Source: Alistipes sp.
GTDB lineage: Bacteria > Bacteroidota > Bacteroidia > Bacteroidales > Rikenellaceae
Assembly: GCA_017403125.1 (NCBI GenBank)
Contig: JAFQOR010000024.1
Span: forward strand, 44,724 to 108,723
Reading direction: 5' to 3'
DNA length: 64,000 nucleotides
Numbering within the stretch: position 1 is the first letter of the stretch; each line of letters begins with the position of its first letter. Shown here one piece after another: positions 45,537-53,080 of this stretch. A program made the position numbers and the translations under genes. Below the pieces are notes generated by a model. The model was given only the letters and a program-made list of their open reading frames with translations, made no database searches and had not been told where the DNA came from.

Positions 45537-47066
45537 ATGAGTGTAATATTGACAATCGTCGGCGTTGTGGTGGGTCTTGCGGGAGGTGGCGCTGCTGCCT
45601 ACTACGGAGCCCGTTCACGCGCAAAGGCCATTCTGGCAAAGGCAGAGGCTGACGGCGAAATGATAAAGAAGGAGAAGATTTTGCAGGCGAAGGAGAAGTT
45701 CATTCAGCTCAAAAGCGAGCACGATCGCAATGTGAATGAGCGCAACCAGAAGCTGCAACAGAGTGAGCAGCGCGCCAAGCAGTTGGAGTGCAACTTGCAG
45801 CACAAGGAGCGCGAGCTGGATAAGAAGAGCGCGGAGTGTGATCGTCGCAAGGAGCAGCTCGACCAGCAGATGCAGGGCATCGAGAGCCGCAAGGAGGAAC
45901 TTGCAGCTATCATCAAGGAGCAGAATGTACGCCTCGAACAGATTTCGGGCATGAGTTCCGAGGATGCCAAGAACGTTCTTATCGAGAATATGAAGAGCGA
46001 GGCAAAGGCAGATGCCGCAGCCTACATCGCCGAGACTATCGAGGAGGCGAAACTGTCGGCTACGAAGGAGGCGAAGCGCATCGTTGTGGCATCTATTCAG
46101 CGCGTAGCTACCGAGACCGCTATCGAGAATGCCGTTACGGTGTTCAACATCGAGTCGGACGAGGTCAAGGGTCGCATCATCGGCCGCGAGGGTCGCAACA
46201 TCCGCGCGTTGGAGGCAGCTACGGGCATCGAGATTATCGTGGACGATACGCCAGAGGCTATCATCCTTTCGGGCTTCGACCCCGTGCGCAGGGAGATTGC
46301 ACGTTTGGCTCTGCACCAGCTCGTCACCGACGGTCGCATCCACCCCGCACGTATCGAGGAGGTCGTTGCCAAGGTCAAGAAGCAGATCGAGGAGGAGATT
46401 GTTGAGGTTGGTAAGCGCACCACTATCGACTTGGGTATCCACGGCCTTCACCCCGAGCTTATACGCCTTATCGGTAAGATGAAGTATCGTTCGTCGTATG
46501 GTCAGAACTTGTTGCAGCACGCGCGCGAGACTGCCAACCTGGCGGGTATCATGGCTGCGGAGCTGGGTCTTAACCCCAAGGCAGCGCGTCGTGCAGGTCT
46601 GTTGCACGATATAGGCAAGGTGCCCGACGACGAGCCGGAGTTGCCACATGCAATCATCGGTATGAAGCTCGCCGAGAAGTATAAGGAGAAGCCCGACGTA
46701 TGCAACGCTATTGGTGCTCACCACGACGAGACCGAGATGACCTCGCTCATAGCACCCATCATTCAGGTGTGCGATGCTATCTCGGGTGCTCGCCCCGGAG
46801 CGCGCCGCGAGGTTGTCGAGTCGTATATCAAGCGTTTGAAGGAGATGGAGGGCATCGCTCTGTCGTACCCCGGCGTTATCAAGACCTATGCTATACAGGC
46901 GGGTCGCGAGTTGCGTGTCATTGTGGGTGCCGATAAGCTATCGGATCAGGAGTCGGAGGCATTGTCGCACGATATAGCCAAGAAGATTCAGGACGAGATG
47001 ACCTATCCGGGACAGGTTAAGATTACCGTTATCCGCGAGACTCGCTCGGTGTCATACGCCAAGTAG
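45537..47066 (+). CDS. rny: Ribonuclease Y
   Basis: Membrane-anchored endoribonuclease that starts mRNA decay. The 509-residue protein has one N-terminal transmembrane helix (3-24), a long coiled coil (30-135), a KH domain with [11 protein letters not shown] (216-226) and an HD domain with His357-Asp358 in GLLHDIGKV and AIGAHHDE (391-398). Length is typical (about 510-520). The gene ends in a strong terminator at 47147-47179. Confidence 0.96.
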   Translation: MSVILTIVGVVVGLAGGGAAAYYGARSRAKAILAKAEADGEMIKKEKILQAKEKFIQLKSEHDRNVNERNQKLQQSEQRAKQLECNLQHKERELDKKSAECDRRKEQLDQQMQGIESRKEELAAIIKEQNVRLEQISGMSSEDAKNVLIENMKSEAKADAAAYIAETIEEAKLSATKEAKRIVVASIQRVATETAIENAVTVFNIESDEVKGRIIGREGRNIRALEAATGIEIIVDDTPEAIILSGFDPVRREIARLALHQLVTDGRIHPARIEEVVAKVKKQIEEEIVEVGKRTTIDLGIHGLHPELIRLIGKMKYRSSYGQNLLQHARETANLAGIMAAELGLNPKAARRAGLLHDIGKVPDDEPELPHAIIGMKLAEKYKEKPDVCNAIGAHHDETEMTSLIAPIIQVCDAISGARPGARREVVESYIKRLKEMEGIALSYPGVIKTYAIQAGRELRVIVGADKLSDQESEALSHDIAKKIQDEMTYPGQVKITVIRETRSVSYAK

Positions 47067-47146
47067 TGTGCCGTGGAGTGCGCTATGTAGTGTGCTGCAC
47101 GGGCAGTGCACACGCCTAAACGCAGACAATTAAGATGATATTCAAG

Positions 47147-47179
47147 CCGGATGCTCCGCAGTGGGCATCCGGTTTTTTT
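47147..47179 (+). terminator. rny terminator
   Basis: CCGGATGC (47147-47154) pairs with GCATCCGG (47165-47172), 10-nt loop, followed by T7 (47173-47179). A textbook intrinsic terminator. Confidence 0.9.
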
Positions 47180-47189
47180 CGGCTATTTA

Positions 47190-47221
47190 TTTGCATAATA
47201 AATAAAAAAGGTGTAATTTTG
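47190..47221 (+). promoter_or_regulatory. Promoter of the DUF1566 lipoprotein gene
   Basis: -33 TTTG (47190-47193), 20-bp spacer, -7 TAATTTTG (47214-47221), 34 bp before the ATG at 47256. Confidence 0.7.
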
Positions 47222-47255
47222 TTTAAAAGAGTATCTAAACTAAATCTATCGAGTG

Positions 47256-48134
47256 ATGAAACGTATCTTTTGGCTTATGCTTATGCTTGTGTTTGTGGGC
47301 TGCGGTGGTGCCTCAAACCAGAGTACCGATAATGGGGATGTGACTACGGCTAACACCTCTGCCGAGGAGCCCATTGCACCACCTGTCGAGAATGAGGTAG
47401 GCATAGTCTTCGACTACCTTAAAGTCTTTCCATATACTATCGGAACATTTGAGGATGTCCCTAACAATGTTATCGAGCAACTAAATAAGCAGGAGAAGTT
47501 TGGCTACAATACATGGCGTATCCCTACGCAGGAGGAGCTGTCGTTGCTCGCAGCAAATGGCTATGCCATCGACGATAACTATATGTGCTCCGAGCGTCCG
47601 CGTGGCGTTGTGCTTTTGGTTACCGACGATGCCGATGCTACGGCGGTAACCGAAAGACGTGAGCAGGAGGCTGCTGCCGTTGCCGCAGCTGCCGAGAAGG
47701 CGCGCATAGAGAAGTCTATTGCCGATGGTCTTGGTCGTGATGGGGTTTACGAGGTTGGCTACTACTACAATCGCGATGGTAAGCAGGGCGTAGTCTTCGA
47801 AGTAAAAAATGGCGGACGCAGTGGAAAGATTATAAGTCTTGATGAAACCTATGATTCTTGGGATGACGCAAAGTCATGGTGTAGAGGTCATGGTGATGGA
47901 TGGTATTTGCCTTCCATGGATGAGTTGCTGGTAGTATCTAGCAATCAATCATTGGTAAATAAGACGTTAACAGATAAGGGGGAGAAGTTAAATTCAAAGT
48001 GGTATGGGAATTCGTATTGGACGTCAACAGCAAAAAATGAGTTCTACGCGTGGTTTGTCTATATGCCCGATGGCGTCACCGCCTACGGCAATAAGCTCGA
48101 CGACTACTATGTGCGCGCTGTCTCCGATTTTTAG
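47256..48134 (+). CDS. Lipoprotein with DUF1566 (Lcl C-terminal type) domain
   Basis: A 292-residue surface or periplasmic lipoprotein. The lipobox is LVFVGC with Cys16 as the lipidated residue. A first DUF1566-like piece (TWRIPTQEELSLLAANGYA) is followed by an Ala/Glu-rich helix (residues about 127-155). The C-terminal DUF1566 domain has SWDDAKSWCRGHGDGWYLPS, SYWTSTAKNEFYAWFVYM and a closing YVRAVSDF. The domain is a lectin-like module seen in adhesins and secreted Bacteroidota proteins. The bases from about 47830 to 48045 are clearly richer in AT than both flanks of the same gene, suggesting a recombined segment. A GTG in frame at 47253 is less likely than the ATG. Confidence 0.83.
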   Translation: MKRIFWLMLMLVFVGCGGASNQSTDNGDVTTANTSAEEPIAPPVENEVGIVFDYLKVFPYTIGTFEDVPNNVIEQLNKQEKFGYNTWRIPTQEELSLLAANGYAIDDNYMCSERPRGVVLLVTDDADATAVTERREQEAAAVAAAAEKARIEKSIADGLGRDGVYEVGYYYNRDGKQGVVFEVKNGGRSGKIISLDETYDSWDDAKSWCRGHGDGWYLPSMDELLVVSSNQSLVNKTLTDKGEKLNSKWYGNSYWTSTAKNEFYAWFVYMPDGVTAYGNKLDDYYVRAVSDF

Positions 48135-48174
48135 TATTTAGGCTTGGTGGCAGTGGCTGCCGCTTTTGAACTTT

Positions 48175-48213
48175 GCGATAGCGACAAAAAGGGTCGCTAT
48201 CGCTCTTTTTTTT
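48175..48213 (+). terminator. Strong terminator after the lipoprotein gene
   Basis: GCGATAGCGAC (48175-48185) pairs perfectly with GTCGCTATCGC (48193-48203), 7-nt loop, followed by a C and a run of T. Confidence 0.92.
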
Positions 48214-48270
48214 GTGGTTGCGGAAGGGTAGAGAAAGGGTAGAGAAAGGGTCGTGACAGGGAAAGAGAAT

Positions 48271-48313
48271 GAGGTTAGGGAGAATGGGGACCTTAAAAAT
48301 TATCCCTAACCTC
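48271..48313. repeat. 11-bp inverted repeat (TAGGGAG-type hairpin)
   Basis: GAGGTTAGGGA (48271-48281) pairs perfectly with TCCCTAACCTC (48303-48313). Sequence and arrangement resemble the hairpin at 4662-4713 (both have TTAGGGA and TCCCTAA-CTCC-TAAC), which suggests a dispersed family. Confidence 0.7.
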
Positions 48314-48674
48314 CTTAACCGCGCCCTACCAAAGCGCAGCAACCCCCAACCTCCCCACTCCTCGACCAACAAAAAAGAGCGGCGGTGTAGCGTCTTCACA
48401 GATAGCCCACCGCCAAGTTAGTTAGGTTAATGAGAATTTAGACAACAATGGGCAAAAGAATTGGTGTGTCCATGAGAATTATTTGAGATGTGCGCCCATT
48501 GTCTCCTGTTTGCGTTAGCAAAGTTAGACACTTTTTTTTACTTAACAAATTTTTTTGCAACTTTTTTCGATAAAAATTCAACAAAGATGCATCTATGCAG
48601 AGAATATGCATATAAATATGCGTGCAGACGATGCCACATGGCTTGCCTCTATGGTGTTGCAGAATGTTTTACGA

Positions 48675-49646
48675 CTAACCTACAAGCACGAAACCTGCGC
48701 TTATGAGCATTGCCACATACGTAGCTATGGCGAGGAGTATGGGTGCGTATTGAAAGAAGAGTGGCGTGATAGGTAACATCATAGCTCCCACTGCGATAAG
48801 CGATGTGCTACCCGCCGAGGGCAGCATCGCAAAGATTGCGGCAACCACGATGGCCATGGCAAAGAGCACGTCGAGCGTATAGCGCGTATTGTGTTGCACA
48901 GCCGCCGACTGCGTATGGCGGTAGATAAGCCCAAGGAGTGTTGCGAAGAGCATGATGCTCGCGAAGACGAGGTGCGGATGCCCCATATCATAGGTTATGG
49001 GTTGTGTCGTGGGCATAAGCATCATATCCCACAGTGCAACGATGCTCTGCACGAAGTCCTCGCCCTTGCACCAGCAGACATATCCATAGATGGCGATGGG
49101 CAGCAGCAGTCCGGCGTAGGCGATAATCGTGCGACGCAACGTGCGTGTGGCAAAGACCACGAGGAGCATAGCCATGAAGACCACGACAAGCAGCGCACTA
49201 TCGACAAGAGGCATGCACCCCACGGCAAGCATCGCCGTGAAGGTGTAGTGCAGTTGGTGTGAGCCTCGGCGGCTGCGTAGTATGCGTGCCACAGCCTCGC
49301 AGGCGAGTGTTGCCGCCACGAGTGACAGAAGCATACCTTCGTGGCATGTTGCTACGGCGAGCAAAAGTGCCGTAAGCAACATGGTGGCCATGGTGTTGAA
49401 GGTGTAGATGCCGCTGCGTAGCGTCGCGCGCGTGAGGTTCATGGCGCACGTGAGCATCATAAGTGCAGCAAGCACCATGCTCCATGCTCCATGTTCGCGG
49501 GCAAAGGTGTCGATAGCACGTGCCAGAGGCGCTGTGGGCGCTATGCCACACGACAGGCTGTCGGCAGCAAGGAGTGTTGCAGTGGTGATGAGGAGCAGAG
49601 TGATGATACCCTCATGAAACTTATGGCGTGCTATATCGAGAATCAT
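48675..49646 (-). CDS. Multi-pass membrane protein, unknown function
   Basis: About 323 residues from ATG 49646 (a GTG 12 bp upstream is in frame). It is almost wholly hydrophobic, with nine to eleven predicted helices (for instance EGIITLLLITTATLLA near the start and a final ILLAIATYVAMLISAGFVLV). Charged loops are short: RILRSRRGSHQ and CKGEDFVQS. No transporter or enzyme signature is recognised. It resembles the DUF6427-type proteins of Bacteroidota in size and layout, but I cannot confirm this. The next gene on this strand is the META lipoprotein, 45 bp upstream. Confidence 0.7.
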   Translation of the reverse strand: MILDIARHKFHEGIITLLLITTATLLAADSLSCGIAPTAPLARAIDTFAREHGAWSMVLAALMMLTCAMNLTRATLRSGIYTFNTMATMLLTALLLAVATCHEGMLLSLVAATLACEAVARILRSRRGSHQLHYTFTAMLAVGCMPLVDSALLVVVFMAMLLVVFATRTLRRTIIAYAGLLLPIAIYGYVCWCKGEDFVQSIVALWDMMLMPTTQPITYDMGHPHLVFASIMLFATLLGLIYRHTQSAAVQHNTRYTLDVLFAMAIVVAAIFAMLPSAGSTSLIAVGAMMLPITPLFFQYAPILLAIATYVAMLISAGFVLVG

Positions 49647-49691
49647 GGTGTGTGACACTATCTTTTGCTAACCAGATATTGTGTTGTGGAG

Positions 49692-50126
49692 CTACTCCGC
49701 AGGAAGCGACTTGAAGATTGCTACAAGGGTGCCATTCGAGAGCATAAGCATCATCGAGGCATCCATCTCGTAGTGTGTTACGCCCTCCAACATCTCGAAA
49801 TAGGCGGTCTCGGCATCGGCATCGGGACACAGACGGCGTGTCGAGCCCAGGTTCTCAATGCGAAGGTTGCGCGAGGCGTCGGTAGTGTAGGTGGCGGTAA
49901 AGCGGTTGCAGTCGCCCACGCCGCTCATCGTGCCGTTCGACGCGAAGAGCATGGTGTAGCTGTCGGCAGTGGCGGCAACATCGCGCGCCATAATCTGCAC
50001 CAACTGCCACTCGGTGCCCACCAACGGTCGTTCGAGCTTGCGGCTCTGGCGGCAGTTGCAACATGCTGTGGTGGCAAATATCGAGGCTAATGCCACAGCA
50101 AAAATAAATAAACGATAGCGTTTCAT
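49692..50126 (-). CDS. META domain lipoprotein
   Basis: A 144-residue exported protein of the HslJ/META family. The N-terminus is a lipoprotein-like signal (FIFAVALASIFATTAC, Cys22). The META core follows: LVGTEWQLVQI (about 35-45), SYTMLFASNGTMSGVGDCNR (the N-terminal half of the family's G-C-N-x-F motif) and a C-terminal FKSLPAE. Proteins of this type are linked to heat or drug tolerance or are of unknown function. The frame is open to 50180, but ATG 50126 gives the proper signal peptide and lies after the TATCTTTG box. Confidence 0.82.
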   Translation of the reverse strand: MKRYRLFIFAVALASIFATTACCNCRQSRKLERPLVGTEWQLVQIMARDVAATADSYTMLFASNGTMSGVGDCNRFTATYTTDASRNLRIENLGSTRRLCPDADAETAYFEMLEGVTHYEMDASMMLMLSNGTLVAIFKSLPAE

Positions 50127-50146
50127 ATTTTTCGATAAAATATTCG

Positions 50147-50170
50147 TATCTTTGTAGTCGCACAAAGATA
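50147..50170. promoter_or_regulatory. Face-to-face -7 boxes of the META and RidA genes
   Basis: Between the divergent starts (50126 and 50198) lie a plus-strand TATCTTTG (about 50147-50155) and a minus-strand TATCTTTG (about 50162-50170), a few bases apart. Each points to its own gene and the other's start region, so the two promoters overlap and may interfere. Confidence 0.55.
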
Positions 50171-50197
50171 CAAAAAACACTTAAAACTTATATCAAA

Positions 50198-50572
50198 ATG
50201 AAAAAAGTTATTGCATCACCTTTGGCTCCCAAGGCCGTAGGTCCCTATTCACAGGCTATTGCACACGACGCAACACTCTACATTTCGGGTCAGCTTCCCA
50301 TCGACGGCGCTACCGGCAAGATGGCAGAGGGCGTTGAGGCACAGACACGTCAGGCATTGACCAACCTCGGTCACATCCTTAACGAGGCAGGCTACTCTTA
50401 CGACGACGTTGCCAAGACAACGGTTTTGTTGGCAGACATCGCCGACTTTGGCGCTATGAACGCCATCTACGCCGAGTTCTTCACCGGCGACAAGCCCGCC
50501 CGCATCTGCTATCAGGTAGCTGCGTTGCCCATGGGTGCGTTGGTAGAGATTGATGCCATTGCCATAAAGTAG
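50198..50572 (+). CDS. ridA: RidA family reactive intermediate deaminase
   Basis: A 124-residue trimeric enzyme that hydrolyses reactive enamine/imine intermediates such as 2-aminoacrylate. Motifs: PKAVGPYSQAI (8-18), LYISGQLPID (27-36), EAQTRQALTNLGHIL, and the catalytic-type Arg in ARICYQVAALPMGALVEIDA (Arg105, with Glu120 region). Length and the ending IDAIAIK are typical. A terminator lies 59 bp downstream. Confidence 0.95.
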   Translation: MKKVIASPLAPKAVGPYSQAIAHDATLYISGQLPIDGATGKMAEGVEAQTRQALTNLGHILNEAGYSYDDVAKTTVLLADIADFGAMNAIYAEFFTGDKPARICYQVAALPMGALVEIDAIAIK

Positions 50573-50630
50573 AGTATATCCAGTATATATACTCTATTTA
50601 CTTTGGGTTAATCTAACTTGTATTACTTTA

Positions 50631-50659
50631 CCTCTCGTTAATAGCGGGAGGTTTTTTTT
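50631..50659 (+). terminator. ridA terminator
   Basis: CCTCTCG (50631-50637) pairs with CGGGAGG (50645-50651) with one G-T pair, followed by T8. Confidence 0.85.
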
Positions 50660-50714
50660 GTGTCTTAACCGAGCAAAATACCATAAGAATGTTGTTCGTT
50701 CCAGAAATTATTTT

Positions 50715-50722
50715 TAACTTTG
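50715..50722 (+). promoter_or_regulatory. Possible -7 box before the long palindrome
   Basis: TAACTTTG matches TAnnTTTG; a TTG occurs near the expected -33 position. It would start a transcript near 50729, about 20 bp before the palindrome at 50748. Confidence 0.4.
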
Positions 50723-50747
50723 TAATGCTATTGGATAAATAGCAGAC

Positions 50748-50971
50748 ATATAGAAAGTGTTTTCGCGCGTTCTTCAAAGAAAATGTGGAAGTTTTCAAAG
50801 CGGTGGAGCAAACGAACAGCACTCATTTCTTGTATAGCTATGTGGATATGCAATGTCTGTGCGTATACCCATACTATCCAAGTGTGGGGCAATGTACGTT
50901 TATTATCGCTTGGGTATTTCCACAACCTTCTTTGAGATAAACGAGATCAACTCCACACTTTCTGTTTATAT
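50748..50971. repeat. ~220-bp imperfect palindrome (long hairpin)
   Basis: Arms pair in nested order along almost the whole length: AGAAAGTGT (50752-50760) with ACACTTTCT (50955-50963); TCAAAGAA and TGTGGAA (50774-50790) with TTCCACA and TTCTTTGA (50918-50935); AAGCG (50798-50802) with CGCTT (50907-50911); AAACGAAC (50810-50817) with GTACGTTT (50894-50901); then CACT/AGTG, ATAG-TATG/CATACTAT and GGATATGC/GCGTATACC close to a short apical loop. This fits a MITE-like element or a structured RNA. Confidence 0.65.
50783..50935 (+). CDS. Possible 50-residue peptide inside the palindrome
   Basis: An ATG-started frame of 50 codons: a basic start (MWKFSKRWSKR) followed by a hydrophobic stretch (TALISCIAMWICNVCAY), resembling a signal anchor. 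Start and stop lie in the two inner arms of the palindrome, so the frame may be accidental. No ribosome-binding signal can be used as evidence here. Confidence 0.2.
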   Translation: MWKFSKRWSKRTALISCIAMWICNVCAYTHTIQVWGNVRLLSLGYFHNLL

Positions 50972-51135
50972 AGCAATCGTCTAAATGGTCAAAAGTGGCT
51001 TACGAAAGTTTTATAAAATGTATAATTGTATATTTTTATTTCATGTTCGGTGATAGATATAGAACTGCACATCGCTCTATAATAACAAAAGCACAATATA
51101 AACTTATTTAATAAACTAAAAAAAAAATTAAAACT

Positions 51136-51618
51136 ATGGCACTTATTAATTGTCCTGAATGTGGTCACACTATGTCGAATCACGCTGAAAAATGTCCTAA
51201 TTGCGGTTTGCCGCAGTCACTTTTCTATGGCTCAGCCACAACTCCTAACACAGCACATCAGCCAAGTGACCACCAACAACCACAGCAAAGTCAGATGCAG
51301 CAACATCCTCAACAATATCAGATGCCACAACAACAATATCATGGCTACAACCATAACAGCCTTGGTCAGCAGCCAAACCCAAATCTTGTGAAGCCGAGTA
51401 ATCATCAGCTACTTGCAATCATGGCACTAATTTTTGGAGGTCTAATCTTTGGCATAGTGTCGCTGGTATATTCGTCGAAAGTAGATACTTTGTGGGCACA
51501 GGGTAGTTATTCAGAGTCGGTTAAAGCCTCTGATAGTGCACGAATATGGGCTGTGCTTGGTATCGCACTGAATATCATTGGATTCTTCGTTATGATAATA
51601 TTAGCTGCAACACTTTAA
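51136..51618 (+). CDS. Zinc-ribbon plus CD225/dispanin-like membrane protein
   Basis: A 160-residue protein. A zinc ribbon is at residues 4-24 (CPECGHTMSNHAEKCPNCG, two CxxC pairs). It is followed by a Gln/His/Pro-rich linker (45-85), then two hydrophobic segments (about 96-115 and 138-158) with SARIWAVLGIALNIIGF, the layout of CD225/dispanin-type proteins, in which one segment is re-entrant. It is the first gene of an AT-rich four-gene operon and is preceded by an A-rich leader. Function unknown; a membrane scaffold or sensor is conceivable. Confidence 0.75.
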   Translation: MALINCPECGHTMSNHAEKCPNCGLPQSLFYGSATTPNTAHQPSDHQQPQQSQMQQHPQQYQMPQQQYHGYNHNSLGQQPNPNLVKPSNHQLLAIMALIFGGLIFGIVSLVYSSKVDTLWAQGSYSESVKASDSARIWAVLGIALNIIGFFVMIILAATL

Positions 51619-51642
51619 CATAGTGTAAAGATAAGTTGTTTT

Positions 51643-52047
51643 ATGGCAATACAATTAAACCCTAATGAGAGATATGTCTTGGAAGTGAGAGGCACTCATC
51701 TCAAAAGCTTTATAAACGTTCATCAAGGAACGATCTATCTTACTACCGAAAGATTTATATTTGCTCGACCTGAAAAGGGGATTCGCACGTGGGCACCTAT
51801 GCTTGAAGGTTTTGTTGATGGTGTTGACGTTGCATTCCAGTTCCCATACAATATGTTTGAATCAATAAAAAAGGGTAGGCATGGCTTTGCCTCCAAACTT
51901 ACCATCAGATTATTATCTGGTGATACCTTTGATATTCAGGTGACGAATCAAGACACGTGGTTAAGTATGCTACGTGATATGATAACTAATAAATCTGGTG
52001 GACATGTTGTTGATGATGGCATGGGAGGTTTCTATGTAATGCGTTAG
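51643..52047 (+). CDS. GRAM/PH-like small protein
   Basis: A 134-residue soluble protein with no signal peptide. The stretch GTIYLTTERFIFARPEKG followed by FQFPYNMFESIKKGRHG and LTIRLLSGDTFDIQVTN is the beta-strand pattern of GRAM or bacterial PH-like domains, which often bind membranes or partners. It lies 24 bp after the zinc-ribbon gene and shares its low GC content. Function unknown. Confidence 0.7.
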   Translation: MAIQLNPNERYVLEVRGTHLKSFINVHQGTIYLTTERFIFARPEKGIRTWAPMLEGFVDGVDVAFQFPYNMFESIKKGRHGFASKLTIRLLSGDTFDIQVTNQDTWLSMLRDMITNKSGGHVVDDGMGGFYVMR

Positions 52048-52050
52048 TCA

Positions 52051-52239
52051 ATGCTGTTGGTAATAATGCAAGAAGTGAAACTTTTTTGCATTATTACCGC
52101 ATATTGTACAGTAACTCTACTGATCAGCAATAATTGGCTATTATTGGTAAATAGTAACTTTGCGAGAGCAATCACAGCATTCCATAGTAAGAAATGGAGA
52201 ATATTAAACAATAATTCAAAGCATCTATATGACACTTAA
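52051..52239 (+). CDS. Small membrane peptide
   Basis: A 62-residue frame that starts 3 bp after the GRAM-like gene and overlaps the next gene by 11 bp, an arrangement typical of a coupled operon. The N-terminal half is hydrophobic (IMQEVKLFCIITAYCTVTLLI; one helix) and the C-terminal half is basic (AFHSKKWRILNNN). No similarity known to me. Spacing is the main support. Confidence 0.45.
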   Translation: MLLVIMQEVKLFCIITAYCTVTLLISNNWLLLVNSNFARAITAFHSKKWRILNNNSKHLYDT

Positions 52240-52900
52240 ATATCAGTTAGCTAACATTCGGACAGCCGTAGAGGCACACTTTGCCGATGTTGATAGATTG
52301 GGCATTCGCCAAGGAAAGAATCTTACTACTTCAACGATAATTTATATTGATAATATAAAGACATTAAGCATTACATCAACAAAATCAAAGATTGCTGTAT
52401 GCAAGATATATGACCCGCGTATAAAAGCTATCCTCAATAGCTATCAAGTGGGCTATATGTTCATCAACTCCAAGTATAGCCATATGTTTGGTTATGACAA
52501 AGATATGCTGCTAAATACTATAATGGCGTTAATACATTATGCTATCCCCAATTGCACAGATGATAGGGTCAAAACTGAACGAAAACATATGACTCCCACA
52601 TGGAGAAGTATACACATATCTGCAACGATAGCAATGCTTTTAGGAGTAATAATTCCATGTGTGTTATATTGGGTTCAAGGTTTATTCGGAGATTCTACAT
52701 ATAGCTTATACGCTTCTCCAAAGATATTTTTATTGCTACTAATTGTCATTGTAATTCCTGTGATACTGATATCGCGTATTCTTTATCGTAAATGTGATAT
52801 ATCTAATGTAATCAAAATAATTCTTCTTGCATCCTATTACGGGGTGTCCATTCTGTTAAGTTTTATTATTGCTATAAACATAATGGGCTTGGATTTATAG
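52229..52900 (+). CDS. Membrane protein of unknown function
   Basis: A 223-residue protein. Residues 1-130 are soluble (probably cytosolic), with YDPRIKAILNSYQVGYMFIN and no recognised motif. Three hydrophobic helices follow (about 132-152, 167-189 and 198-221). Last gene of the AT-rich operon (51136-52900). All four products combine small soluble domains with membrane segments, so they may form one membrane complex. I do not recognise the family. Confidence 0.7.
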   Translation: MTLKYQLANIRTAVEAHFADVDRLGIRQGKNLTTSTIIYIDNIKTLSITSTKSKIAVCKIYDPRIKAILNSYQVGYMFINSKYSHMFGYDKDMLLNTIMALIHYAIPNCTDDRVKTERKHMTPTWRSIHISATIAMLLGVIIPCVLYWVQGLFGDSTYSLYASPKIFLLLLIVIVIPVILISRILYRKCDISNVIKIILLASYYGVSILLSFIIAINIMGLDL

Positions 52901-53080
52901 TAGGTTAGAGCTACCTTATATTTCGGAATTATTCATTTTTGGTATCTGCGTTATTGCGAGGTTAGCTACACGCTGTGTAAATCTCTCACATTGACGTAGG
53001 AAAGAAGAATTCCATGCTCACTCCGTTCGCTCGGAATTAAGTTCAAGTTTTACACGCTTAAAAGTAGATAATTCCTTGGT

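Larger units (their letters stand above)
48135..48674. other. Intergenic region between convergent genes
   Basis: Holds the terminator at 48175-48213, a purine-rich stretch with GGGTAGAGAAA repeats, the inverted repeat at 48271-48313, and a further imperfect inverted repeat CAATGGGC (48446-48453) / GCCCATTG (48494-48501). Small frames here do not look coding. Confidence 0.6.

Noticed and set aside
45615-46724. Long minus-strand frame opposite rny
   Set aside because: It is a shadow of the biased codon use of the coiled-coil region of RNase Y; leucine-rich low-complexity sequence with no family features.
47256-48134. Diversity-generating retroelement target with the machinery in the window
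   Set aside because: No reverse transcriptase, accessory gene or template repeat is seen. Only the mosaic composition is supported.
48488-48776. Small plus-strand frames overlapping the end of the membrane protein gene
   Set aside because: They lie in AT-rich non-coding sequence and run into the opposite gene without coding character or start signals.
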